Below are positions 21,325 to 33,402 of a DNA stretch of 64,000 nucleotides, piece after piece. The first letter of the stretch is position 1; every line of letters begins with the position of its first letter. A program made the position numbers and the translations under genes. The DNA is from Sipunculus nudus (Eukaryota > Annelida > Sipuncula > Golfingiida > Sipunculidae). The notes under the pieces are model-generated. The model was not told where the DNA came from, made no database searches, and worked only from the letters and a program-made list of their open reading frames with translations. The stretch covers positions 5,470,339 to 5,534,338 of the forward strand of contig CM049316.1 in the NCBI GenBank assembly GCA_026874595.1, read 5' to 3'.

Positions 21325-23957
21325 TTTTTAGCTCAGCTGACTATAAGTCATCTGAGCTATAGTCGTGGTCCATTGTCCGTCGTCCATCCGTCTGTCTGTC
21401 CGTAGATGTGGCACATTTTGAAACCGTAAGACCTAGGAATCCAAAATTTGGCATAATGTTAGATGTCCCAAAGATCTCCTACCAAGCTGAAAACTGGGTC
21501 TTTGCGACTTTGTTCCTTTTAGAAATTAAGGAAAAACCTCAATTTTTTATTAAAAACCTATTTTTACACTTCAGGACTGCCTAATATCAAAACCTCTCAT
21601 CTGTTTTTTCTCATATTTACCATAATTATTCCTCTGTATAGATCCTATGTACATGCCCGAAATTATGTCTGTATTATGTAAATTTAAAAAGTTATGGGCC
21701 CAAACATAATGCATTGTGTAAAAAATCAGGAAAGATATTTGATCACTTAACACAAAATATGTTGAAGCTATAAACTTTTTTTCCAGTAATATAACTTTAA
21801 TTAATCAAAATTAAATTGTATACCCAAAATTAGATCAAAATCTTTTTAAATTTTTTAAAATATTAAAAATAAAAAATTGGTACCTTAAATTTTGCCCAAC
21901 TTTGACCATGGCACGTTTTTTTCCTGTAAGTACTGTGGATATAATTTTCACAGCATTTTTTTTTAGCATTTTGTCTGATAACACCAAAAATTTGAAACCA
22001 GTTGATCAAAAACTGTAGATTTTATTCAAGTTTTCAAGCACCATGTAACATATTGTTTACATCAAGCTAATGTCATGCAGTTTGCAAGTGCTCAGCTCCC
22101 CAGCTTCAGCTCTCAGTTCCTAAAATTTGGCATGCAATTAGATGTCTCAAAAATCCCCTACCATGCCAAGGATTTGGTCACTAGGACTTAATACCTTCGA
22201 GATATTAATAAAAAACTTCATTTTTCCATTAAAAACCCATTGTTACACTTCAAAACTGCCTAATATCAAAACCACTGATCTGACTTTAATCATGTATTAT
22301 ATACATATTTTTCTATACATTCTCTATGCACATGCCAGAAATGATGTCAGTATTGCATAATTGTTTTAAGTTATGGGCCCAAACATAATGCACTTTTTAA
22401 AAAATCAAGAAATATATTTACTCCCTTAACAAGAGGATTGCTGAAGCTAGAGATTTTTTGTCAGGGATGTAACATTATTTAATCAAGATTCAATTGAATA
22501 CCCAAAATTAGTTCTGAATTTTTCAAATTTTACAAGTTATTAGTATAAATATAAAATTAGTACCTTAAATTTTGCCCAACTTTTACCATGGCATGTTTGT
22601 TTCCTGTGAGCACTGTTGATATAATTTTCATATCATGCACACATAAAGATTTCAGCTTTTTAGTTTAAAAAGCTGAAAGAAATTGGCCAAAAATTGTAGC
22701 TTTTATTAATGTTTTTATGAGACCATGTCAGACCTTGGCTCTCTGTAGCACCTCTTGAGTCACCTGTATGTTGACCTTGTTGAACTTTCAGCAAATTATG
22801 CATGCTTGAGGCGAGGCATAAACTGGGGCTCCAGGCAGCTTATTATATAATGGCCAGCCACAGTTGATCCAGGTGTCCAACCCAACTCATCTAGTAGTTT
22901 TAACCAACAACATAACAATAAACAATAAATTAATAAATTATTATTGGTTTTTAATAACAAATTAAGGAAAAATAGAAAAGGATTTGTTAGTTGATAATAA
23001 CAGGAAATTAACTTGCAGTTACCGATGATATAAGAATCTTGTATCGATGGATAGAATGTCACGTATTCCAAATAACACCATGCAGTCACCTATGGTATTT
23101 TTCAGTTCAATTTTAATGATAAAAAAGTAAATCATATTATTCATTACTAATCATTAGGGATCATATGGAGGAAATTAATGATAGACAAAGATGCAGTTGA
23201 TAATATTATTATCTAGATTCCTACTGTGTCTATAGTTAGTACATTGATGTGAAATTAGTCCAAAATGAATATATTACATTTTTTTTTTAATATAAATAAA
23301 AGCCATAAAACCAGGTACTTATGATCATTATTTAAATGTGTGAATTTTGTATATTCTTGATTCTCAAAATCATTGTTTGGTGAAAACCGAATAAATACCA
23401 GACATGGTGCGAATACTTTGCAATTCTATTTAAACACAAATATGAATATGTACTCCATTATAAAATTTCTTTCATAAGAATTGGAATTCAGGTTAAAATG
23501 AAAGTATATGAATACCAGTGCAAATACTTTCAAAATGTATGAATGAATGCATTCATGAATATATTCTTTAATATTATTTTAATAATCATTTCAGTTATAT
23601 TTTATTTGAAAAAATCATACTATTCTCTTATTATTTTTAATAAAAATTATATTTGGGACAATATTTGTTATATTTTTAATAAATAGTTAAACTCTTATAT
23701 TATGTGTTCTGCTTATAAGTTATATGGCCAAGTCAAAATCTGTGTGACAATCGCACTCCATTTGTTAATAAAATAAATGAAATTAATCCTCTTTCCTGTC
23801 TTCAAAGGTACTATCAAAATCATACATAAGCTAAACAACAACAACTCATAAAACAGCTAATTTTTATTACCACATAAAACCAGCATGTGCCTCATTTCTA
23901 AATCATATTTTTTTATCATATATAACAGCTGAGCGCCGTGACCCATAGGTCCCTTGT
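21325..23957 (+). mobile_element. H1 family (Helentron-like) element 1, complete ends
   Basis: The left end TTTTTAGCTCAGCTGACTAT continues into a foldback (AGCTCAG-TGAC-TATAA-GTCA-CTGAGCT) and a GTCCGTCGTCCATCCGTCTG run. The right end at 23923-23957 is CAGCTGAGC, then GTGACCCATAGGTCCCTTGT. GCTCAGCTG at the left and CAGCTGAGC at the right are inverted copies (subterminal inverted repeats), and GACC-CATA-GGTC gives a hairpin next to the right end. Two tandem units (21420-21960 and 22120-22640) share ATTTGGCAT, CCTACCA, TATGGGCCCAAACATAATG and TTTTGCCCAACTTT-ACCATGG. The distal part (about 23160-23957) is also found inverted at 29497-30430. No coding capacity; termini and lack of target duplication fit a non-autonomous Helentron. 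Confidence 0.8.
22650..22678. repeat. Perfect 13-bp stem hairpin
   Basis: TTTCAGCTTTTTA, loop GTT, then its exact reverse complement. It lies inside H1 element 1, after the second core unit, where the other units have an unstructured stretch. Confidence 0.85.
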
Positions 23958-25413
23958 TTTAGCTCAGCTGTCTGTAAGTCATCTGAGCTATAGCAATCAC
24001 TCTTTGTATGTCCTCCGTCCGGCCATCCGGCCGTTTTGTCCGTTAACAGGGCACAATTTGTAACCACTGGACCTGGAATCTTCTTACTTTACATCCAGAG
24101 AGGGTTCATGAAAAATCTCCTTGGAAACCTGGAATTATGTCTCTGTTACCTATCTTCTTTAAGCTATGGGGCTCCGAAGTACCCCCCCCCCCCCCCCCCA
24201 GAATAATGAAAAATTTGATACAAAAGTTCAAGTATCTGGACAGCTAATGCATTGATCAGCATGATTCTTTGCATGGATATTGATCATGAAGTGGTTCATC
24301 AGTTTCTGCAGACTGGTGGTGCCACCTTTATTTTTTCGATTTTTTTTCTCTATTTTCAAGACCTTAAAAGATGCGGTCATCTGTTAACAGGGCACAAATT
24401 GTAACTGCTAGTCCTGAAATCTTCTAACTTTACATCCAGAGAGGTCCATGAAATGTCTCCGTGGAAACCTGGAATAATGTCTCTGTGATCTATATTCTTC
24501 AAGCTATGGGTTTCGAAGTACCCCCCCAGAATAATGAAAAATTTGATACAAAAGCTCAAGTATCTGAACAGCTAGTGCATTGATTGGCATGATTCTTTGC
24601 ATGCATATGCATCATGGAGTGTTTCCTCAGTTCCTGCAGACTGGTGGTGCCACCTGGACTTTTAAAAAAATTTATCACATTTTTTTCCCTCTATTCTTGA
24701 GACCTTCAAAGCTGCGGTCGTCCGTTAACAGGGCACAAATTGTAACCATTGGTCCTAGAATCTTCTTACTTGATATCCAGGGAGGTCTGTGAAAAATATC
24801 CTTGGAAACTTGAAATTAGGTCTCTGATACCCATATGCTCTGAGCTAAGGGGCTTATAAACACCCCCAGCATAATAAAAAATTGGATACCAAAGCAGGGT
24901 ACAACTCATAACCATTGGACCTGGAATCTTCTAACTTTAAATCCAGGGAGGTCCATGAAAAGTCTCCTTGGAAAAGTGAAATTAGGTCTCTGTCACCTAT
25001 ATTTTCTGAGCTATGGGGCTTATAAGCACCCCTCAGAATGATTGAAAATTTGATACCAAAGTAGGGCACAAATCATAACCATTTGGTCCAGAAACTTCAA
25101 ACTTAACATCCTGAGAGTTCCTCGAAAGTTCTCCCCAGAAGCCTGAAATTCAGTCACTGTGACACATATTCTCAGAGTTTTGGGGTATGTTTGTGCACCC
25201 CAGAAATAATGCAAAATACATACAAATTGCCAGATTCCTCAGGAAAGGCTGGTTGGATTGTCATCAGATTTGCTGTGCTTCTGGGCCTTGATGAATTAAA
25301 GCTAAGATGCATGAACAATGATGCCACCTACGTTATCTTAATTAGTTGCCTGTGCAAGGACATATTGTCAACATGTCAGTCGGCTGAGCGTCATGACCCA
25401 TGGGTCACTTGTT
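23957..25413 (+). mobile_element. H1 family element 2, complete ends, head to tail with element 1
   Basis: Its left end TTTTAGCTCAGCTG starts in the T run that closes element 1, so the two share the junction. The right end at 25383-25413 is GGCTGAGCG, then TCATGACCCATGGGTCACTT, GTTT, with a perfect palindrome TGACCCATGGGTCA at 25394-25407. The inside is a tandem array: units start near TTAACAGGGCACAA at 24043, 24393 and 24724 and diverged ones near 24893 and 25060, giving about 345 bp and then about 170 bp. Units contain CTTTACATCCAGAGAGGTCC, CCCCCC-AGAATAATGAAA and GGTGGTGCCACC (24317, 24644). A 20-base poly-C at 24181-24200 marks one unit. The short frames on both strands are unit shadows. 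Confidence 0.8.
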
Positions 25414-27732
25414 TCATAATCATTTAAACTGGTTGCAGTTTTACATAATTTATCATAAACAATGATGTACACTTATGCAAAGAAGACGATTTATCAAGAA
25501 AAATTATTCTAATGCTGTCATAGGAATAAGAAAGACTGGACACAAAGTATTGAACAGTGTTTAAATATATCCTTGTGTAGTAAACAAGTGTCAATAACCG
25601 GGCTATTACCTTTCATTGTGATGCATGTCAGACTGAATTTATTTTGTCAATTTTAGTATTTTCTATATAATTCTGTGCAGCAGATTTCACAGTAATGTAG
25701 AAGGTACATAAGATGATGGATGAATAATTACTCATTGATTTCCTTTCAATCATTGAACATTACTTTACCACCAATTCCTGCTAATAGAAAATGCCTAAAA
25801 AATGTGTGTGGTGGATGAACTTGTGAAAAGAACAAGCCTGAGAGTGGCAGAATTCATTAATGCAGTGAATGGAATAATTTGTGTTTAGTCAGTTTTCTGT
25901 TATTTTCTAAAAAAAAATTTAACCACTCTGCGTTTTAATTTGCATTTAATTTACTACTCATTTTGAATAGGACTGAAATTTATTAATTTAAAATTAAATT
26001 TGACAGGAATTAGTTATGTGATTTGTCTTCCATTTACCTTCATCCACCATTTGAGGTGAAAGCAGTAAGCAAATGGTAGGAGTATTACCACCTTAAAAAT
26101 ATCCTATTGAAATTAAATGTAATTGAAAGTTTTTAAAAAAAATATTGCCATTAAATGTAATTGAAAATAACATTTTGTGAAAAATGTCATTTGGTAACAG
26201 ATATGTGTATTTTCCTCATGCCAAATTTTAAATTTTACATGAGCTTTATTTTATTAGAAAGTACTTTGGATGAGAATTTTATTCTTGATTTGCATCTGAC
26301 ATATCTTCTCAGGTATAGTTGTGATATTACTAATCCTTTTTATCTTTTATTTATAGATTGAAAATCAAGTTGCCAAATCTCATTTTGAAAGTACAGATCA
26401 TTAGATCAATGGTTATTTAAGGCTCCCTCTTCAGGGAGGGTGGCTTATAAGGGTTGATGAGTTTATTATTACGTCAATATTTAGATCAAATTTTTGTAAG
26501 TCCCCCTAAGTGCAAAACCAACAGTTACAATGTACATTTTTTTCTGTCTTCTGTGTGTGTAATATGGTTGATTTTCCAAAAATGACCTGTGGCAGGGTAA
26601 TGGTCATAAGTCACTGATATTAAATCTTGACCTAATTTCTAGGGATATATATACTCATTATTGATTCCCCATTGTTGTTCATGCAGTTGTGGCCACCAGG
26701 GAGAGGCTTGCAGCGATCGCATGGTGATTGCAGACATCTTGTACCTAATGAATTAGCATTTAAAGGAAATTATATGAATTGGAATTGAATTTAAAAAATA
26801 AAAACTGTAATATATGAATCAGAATTGAATTGTTAAAATAAAAATTATGTTAATTGAAATTAATTTTGAACTGAACTTTTGTACAGACTTGGATGATTTA
26901 TTAGAATTGATGAACAAACATTCCAGGATTCACAGTTTCTTTAGCGTCATTTATTAGAAGCAGATCTTATCCAGGAATAGTTGACTTTGCTGATCAATCA
27001 TATTGCATATTACCAATTATAACAAGAAGCAGGGGAGCAGATACTGAATATTGCACACATGGCAGTTAATGAAGTGTTTTATAACCTAAGGACCTCTTTG
27101 AATTGTGAATTAAATTTAAATATTAAATGAATTGGTGTTTATGTATTTACCAACAGTAAATTTGAATAGGAATTGAAATTCCTGAGAATCCTTGAATTGG
27201 GTGTGAATCAACTGGATATGAAAATCTGAACTGACCCAAGATTTGTAGTTCTTTGTAGCCGGTCGTTCATATTACTGGGATTGTCAGGAAATAAAGTTCT
27301 GTGTTATCCATTGTGCTGTCACAAGCATTCTGTGACTTTACAAAAAAACACCGACTGTTGTCCTGCAGCTTTTATTATTTCAATAAAACATGACTGTATC
27401 AGTATAATTTTACAATACCAATTATATGATGATCATTGTGTTATCTATACAAGCTAGGTTGTATATAATCTTCATGTGCCCACACATTTATTCAACAAAG
27501 GTTAAACTTTATTTGATTTCCCTGATAATTTAAAAAATAAGGAATTACCATAATTAAATTACTACTGAAATACAATTTTTGAATGGTGCATCAGAAGCAT
27601 TTTAAATTATTAAGACTCGTTCCATGTTTATATGTCATCAAGACATGTTTGATAGGTAACATATGTCAGGGGTATAAAGTAGGTTGAAAGAAACATGAAC
27701 TGTACCAAAAACAAGATATCAGTGTTTCACTA
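25414..27732. other. Single-copy-looking AT-rich DNA
   Basis: No gene or defined repeat. ATTAAATGTAATTGAAA is duplicated at 26111-26127 and 26149-26166. AATTGAATT/AATTGGAATTG phrases recur at 26770-27200, giving a loose AT-rich repetitive texture. A 66-codon frame at 26161-26361 is not supported. Confidence 0.4.
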
Positions 27733-29049
27733 TTTTTAGCTCAGCTGACTATAAGTCATCTGAGCTATAGTCATGGTCCATTGTCCGTCGTCCGTCTGTC
27801 TGTCCGTCTGTCTGTCCGGATGTCCGTCCGTAAGACTGGCACGTTTCGACACCATTGGACCTACGAATCTGAAATTTGCCATACAGTTAGATGTCCCCAA
27901 AATCGCCTACCATGCCAAAAATTGGGTCAATAGGACTTCGTTCCTTCGAGATATTAAGGAAAAACCTCCATTTTTTATTCGAAATCTATTTTCACACTTC
28001 AGGACTGCCTAATATCAAAACCACTCATCTGGTTTTCTTCATATTTACCATAAATATTCCTCTATATAGTTTCTATGTACATGCCAGATATTAAGTCAGT
28101 ATTGTATGATTTAAAAAAATTATGGGCCCAAACATAATGGACTTTGCAAAAAAATCAGGAAGATATTTGGTCACTTAAGACCAAAAGTGTTAAAGGTAGG
28201 GACTTTTTTCCAGTAATACAACTTTAATTAATCAAAATTTAATTGTATACCAAAATTTAGATCAAAATCTGTTAAATTTTTTTAAATTTTGGCAAAAATA
28301 TAAAATTGGTACCTTAAATTTTGCCCAACTTTGGCCATGGCATGTTTTTTTCCTGTAAGTACTGTGGATTTAATTTTCACAGCATGTATACATAAGGATT
28401 TAATCTGTTAAAATCTGAAATTTGAAAATAAAAGCTGCAAAATTAGGCTAGTTATTGAATTTTTTTTAGGCTCTTGTTGTATTCCCTTACATTGTCAAGC
28501 AGTCCACTTTGATGACTGTAGGTCATTCAGTGCACATCTCTATGCTCTCCAGGCTATTGGCATAATTTTAGATGTCCCTAAAATCTCCTACCATACAGAA
28601 AATTGGGTCATTAGGACTTTGTTCCTTCGAGATATTAAGGAAAAAAACCTCCCTTTTCCATAAAAAAGCCATTGTTACACTTCAAGGCTGCCTAATATCA
28701 AAACCACTTATCTGTTTTTTATCGTATTTAGTATTCACATTCTTTCATACATTTTCTATGAACATACCAAAAATTAGGTCAGTATTGGGTATTATTTTGA
28801 AGTTATGGGCCAAAACATAATGCAATTTTTAAAAAAATCAGGAAATATATTTACTCACCTAACATGAGAATTGCTGAACCTAGAGACTTTTTTTCAGGAA
28901 TATAACTTTATTTAATCAAGATTCAATTGTTTACCCAAAATTAGATCTGAATTTTGCAAATTTTTGAAGTTATAAGTATAAATAAAAATTCAATACCTTA
29001 AATTTTGTCCAACTTTGGCACTGTTGATTTAATTTTCACAGCATATATA

Positions 29050-31061
29050 TGTCAAGGCCCAGATTGCGATCTGGACGGATCTTAGATCTGTCCAGCCCAA
29101 ATTGTGATCGCAGTTCAGGCCAGCCCAAACTGCGATCGCAATCCAGGCTGGCCAGATCTTAGATCCGTCCAGCCTATATTGCGATCGCAGTTTAGTCCAG
29201 CCCAGACTGCGATCCTGTCTTTCTTGCTTCAGGATTGCAATCTGGTCTGGACAGATCCAAGATCAGTCCAGCCAAGACTGCGATCCTAAACTTGACCAGC
29301 CCATATTGCGATCCATGCTTTTACGATCACAGGAGTGAAACATTGGTTGTTTTACCAACTAATTTGATATTGCATTGTACCATTTTCCCATAATAAATAC
29401 AATTATAATACAGAAAGGCAATTTTCACTCCTTCATATCACAGGAGTGAAACATGGATGTTTCACCAACTCATTTAGTATTGCATGGTTGTTGAAAAAAG
29501 CTAACAAGGAACCCATTGGTTTTATATGCTCGCAAAAATATGATTTGGAAGAGGAGGTAGGCAAGTGCAGGTTTTGTGTGGTAATATAAGCTGCATTATG
29601 ACCTTACGGTGTTTAACTCAAGTTATGTAAGATTATGACAATATCCTTGGAGACAGGGAAGAGGATTGATGTCATTTATATTATATACAGTTGGAAATGG
29701 TGTGCTGTTTTCACATAGGTTTTGACTTGGCCATATAACTTAATCTACATTGCAGTAGAATAATTTTAAGAAAAAAAAACCTGTCCATTATCAGTCATGG
29801 TAATTATGATTTTTACAAATGAGAACTTTTATTTAATAATTACTGGTTATTCCTGCCCAAGAATAAAACTTAAATAATATAACTTTTTATTATAAATTAA
29901 TAACAAATATTGTGTCAGATATAATTTAAATTAAAAATAATAACAGCATCATATGAAAGATCTTTTAATAATATAATCAAAATAAATGATTATTAAAATA
30001 ACATTATAGAATATATTCATGAAAACATTCATGATTACATTTTGAAAGTATTTGCATTTGTATTCAAATACTTTCATTTATACCTGTATTCCTATTTTTA
30101 TGCATGAAATTATGGAGTACATATATTCATATTCGCATTCAAATATATTTGCAAAGTATTCTTATCATGTCTGTTATTTATTCAGTTTCAGCAAAACAAA
30201 GTTATTGAGAATCCAGAATTTACAAATTTCACAAATTGATCATAAGTATGATCATAATGATCATTAGTACCTGGTTTTATGGCTTTAATTTATATTTAAA
30301 CATAAAACTATTATATTCACTTTGGACTACTTTCACATCAATCTAAGCACTAGACATAGCAAAAGTCTTATGACAATTATCAACATTACAGATATCATAA
30401 AGAGAACTTGTCTAAGATCTGATTTTTTTATCATATTTAAATATTTTTATTTAAAAAAATGTAAAAAAAATTAATAGCAATCTCAGCTATGAAACCATTA
30501 TAAGAATAAAAAATAACTCAAGCATAAGAACACCCTATAAATTGTACAAGGAGAAAACTAGAGATGGGCAAGTTTAATTTTATTAACATAAATTGAGGAA
30601 CCAGCAATACAGATTTTGATAATTTACATAGTCTTGTGACAGCTGATACAGCCACGAGTCTTAATATTATTAGTGAAACATATGACATATTTAATAAGTA
30701 CTTGTCTGAGTAAAAATTTTAAAATTTTGACATATTTTATTTTTTTTTAATTTTAAAATTACTATCAATTAACAAGCTGAAACACTTGGATCGCATGGAT
30801 CGCAATATGGGCTGGTCAAGTGTAGGATCGCAATCTTGACTGGACAGATCTTAGATCTGTCCAGTCCAGATTGCGATACTGAAGCAGGAAAGACAAGATC
30901 GCAGTCTGGGCCGGACTAATCTGCGATCACAATATAGGCTGGACGGATCTAAGATCTGGCCAGCCTGGATTGCGATGGCAGTTTGGGCCGGCCTGCACTC
31001 CGATCGCAATTTGGGCTGGACAGATGTAAGATCCGTCCAGATCGCAATCTGGGCCTTGACA
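29050..31061. mobile_element. Foldback transposon with about 275-bp inverted repeats
   Basis: The first bases TGTCAAGGCCCAGATTGCGA and the last are exact inverted copies for over 30 bases. The arms (29050-29325 and about 30787-31061) stay alignable throughout, with roughly one difference in fifteen by eye. Each arm is itself made of short repeats: CCAGCCCA, TTGCGATCGCA and the palindromic GGATCTTAGATC. The insertion duplicated TATA (29046-29049 and 31062-31065), judged against the empty copy at 28378. The arms are clearly more GC-rich than the AT-rich inside, which holds a minus-strand H1 piece. No transposase is seen. A four-base target duplication and complex arms do not by themselves fix the superfamily. 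Confidence 0.9.
29497..30430 (-). mobile_element. H1 3' part carried inside the foldback element
   Basis: Read on the minus strand this matches element 1 from about 23160 to its 3' end: ATGAAAGTAT-TGAATAC, CATGAATATATTCT, AGTTATATGGCCAAGTCAAA, AATCATATTTTT, and finally ACCAATGGGTTCCTTGTT at 29497-29515, which is the H1 3' end. The H1 left end is not visible, so the copy is 5' truncated or too diverged. It is older than the foldback's insertion into element 3, or the foldback mobilised it. Confidence 0.75.
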
Positions 31062-32398
31062 TATACATAAGGATTTAATCTTTTAAAATCTGAAATTTCA
31101 AAGAAATTGATTGGAAAGAATGGCTTTTATTCATGTTTTCATACACCATGTCAAGTGTTGTTTACATCTAGCCCACCTAGTAGTACAGCCTTCACTTGCA
31201 TTATGTAACCAACCCCAGGCAGCTTGCCTTGGGTCAGCTTGGCCACTACCAGCAGGCTTCCCCTCTGCCCTGCACTCCCCCCCCCCCCCAGATGGTGCAT
31301 AAACTAGATGAATGTTATTATTTTCTGTATTTGATTCATTCTTATTCTAGGCTATGCTACATTTTAGATTTTGTATTGTACCACCAGGGTTACAATGATT
31401 AAAGTGTACATTTAATTGTGTCCACAAAGTGGTGTATTGCTATGAAAGTGTGGATGTTCATCAGATAATTAATTCCTTACTTCGGAGGAGTAAAAACTTC
31501 ACCAGGTGTGAAATTGACTATTAATTCCAGTAATAAATTAAAACTGGGATAGTAATTAGCACAATGATATTGTTTGTCCCTCATTCAACCAACAGTGTGT
31601 ATACTTTATTTGAAAAGATGTTTTATTTTATCAAATTTACTGAATCTTTTATTTTATTTTGGTGAATAAAATTAAGCATGTACTGAAAACTCCAATGTGC
31701 AAAACTTTTTAAAAGTGATTCAAGGAATATTCTTGTAGATGCCATGTTGTGGCATTATTTTCTTTTAAATTCAGTTTAAACATTTATGATTTAAAAATAA
31801 TAAAATATATGTGTATGCATAATATGACCCAATATGAGCTACACTCTGGATATATGATGATTGCAACTTTTGCAACAATTCTAATATTTTAACTTATAGT
31901 TTCAGTTTTTTACTCTGTATATATAATGATTGCAACTTTTGCAACAATTCTAATATTTTAACTTACATTTTCAGGTTTTTTTATTAAAAATTTATAAAAC
32001 CTGTAAATAAAAAAATGATTCAGATAAAAACTTCTTAATGGAAAAAGTGGATATGCTTAAAAAAATAGGATTATATATAAACTTAAATGCATTATTCCCT
32101 TGAAAGTGAAATAAAGGTATTAGTCCATTCTGTCCACTTGCCTGTCCATCTGTCAATTTTCATATGCATCACAGTATCTCAAAACTTTTACTGTTTTTCT
32201 TCATGACAGTCTTGTCAGAGTATTAGTTTGCAATCATATATTTAGAACTTTACTATAACCAAGTAGGAGGGCCCCTTTCCTCTTAGCTTCTCATATGCTC
32301 ATATAAATGAAAAACATTACAATAGAATATTTTGCATATTTTGCATTTGCAAAAATTTCAAACTTAAGCTGAGTGCCGTGACCAATGGGTCCCTTGTT

Positions 32399-33332
32399 TA
32401 TTAACAAATGTGGTGGCAGTGCTTCATCAAAATCATGGTGAGCAAGAGCTTCAATTTGGTACTGCTAGGGGTAAACAGGACTTCATTGGAAGTGAAATTA
32501 ACCAACCCTTTTTGAGAAATGCCTGGTATGTAAACCTTTAGGAATCATTCAAACTGTTTGTACAGTGCTTCTACCTTATGACTGAGGACATCTATGTATC
32601 TTGAACAATGCTCTGGTTTTGATGATGATGTAAAACATACTTATGACTCATTAGTTCATTACTGCCATTGTTCCAGATATATTTAGCCCAGGAATCCATT
32701 TCTGTCACTGAAATCAGTAAGTTCCAAGTCATTATAAGTGAATTTCTGGCTTGAGTTATTCAGATAAATGGCTGTTTTCTGCTAACATGACAATACTTAT
32801 CTGTGTTTATAACATCCAGCCATCTCCACTGAACAATTCCCTCACTGAGGCTTTAATGACCAACTGTTACAAGGCTACAGTCAAACAAATAGCATTACAT
32901 AAGATAAACTTTACTATTTACCACCACATCAACAACTGGAAATTTTCTCATATAATAGTTACTAGCAATGAATTGAATCAACAATTAAATTTTCAACAAG
33001 AAGATAAAGCACCATTCATATTTTTTATAGATAATGATTATTCTTAAACAATAAAAGAAATTTCCATTTTCTTAGATCATTAAAGGCATTTCGAGTTAGA
33101 TACAGACAGTCCTGGTAAAAGATAATGATCAAAAAATGTCTTTAATTATTTTATGAATCACTGGCAGATTGTCTTAATTATTAATTGTTGGATAATTATA
33201 TTATTGGAATATAGCTCATTAAAAGATCAAAAGGGATTCTTTTCCATAACACTGTTTAATTCATAGTTTTTCCAAATCCAACGTTTTTATTGTTGTTTAA
33301 TTGTAACATATATATACTGTATTATATTTCAG
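32399..33332. other. AT-rich single-copy-looking DNA
   Basis: A plus-strand frame of 98 codons (32751-33047) shows no domain and strong AT bias; I do not call it. No repeat seen. Confidence 0.4.
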
Positions 33333-33402
33333 TCACGGCCACTTTACAGATTTTCCAAGCAGTTATTGCTTGGTTGGCATTAACGGCAACAAAGAATCAG
33401 TT
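33333..33402 (+). other. Weak candidate exon
   Basis: Acceptor TATTATATTTCAG and donor GTT/GTAAGA enclose 70 bases with more balanced composition than the flanks. One frame is open across the whole segment (23 codons beginning HGHFTDFPSSYC); a second is open until a TAA just past the donor. No protein family is recognised and no adjoining exon is seen, so this is a suggestion only. Confidence 0.15.

Larger units (their letters stand above)
27733..32398 (+). mobile_element. H1 family element 3, interrupted by a 2-kb foldback element
   Basis: The left end matches element 1 (TTTTTAGCTCAGCTGACTAT, foldback, then (GTCC/GTCT)n at 27784-27830). The right end at 32366-32398 is GCTGAGTGCCGTGACCAATG, then GGTCCCTTGTTT. 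Core units at 27850-28440 and 28560-29045/31066-31140 match those of elements 1 and 4. The second unit is split: CACAGCATATATA at 29038-29049 continues as TATACATAAGGATTTAATC at 31062-31080, as the uninterrupted copy at 28378-28400 shows. A poly-C tract at 31278-31292 occupies the same place as the one in element 4. Without the insertion the element would be about 2.65 kb, close to element 1. No coding capacity. Confidence 0.8.

Noticed and set aside
29050-31061. LTR retrotransposon
   Set aside because: The terminal repeats are inverted, not direct, and there is no primer-binding site, polypurine tract or coding region.
32751-33047. 98-codon plus-strand frame
   Set aside because: Strongly AT-biased codons, no domain, no splice sites; expected by chance in AT-rich DNA lacking TAA/TAG over this span.
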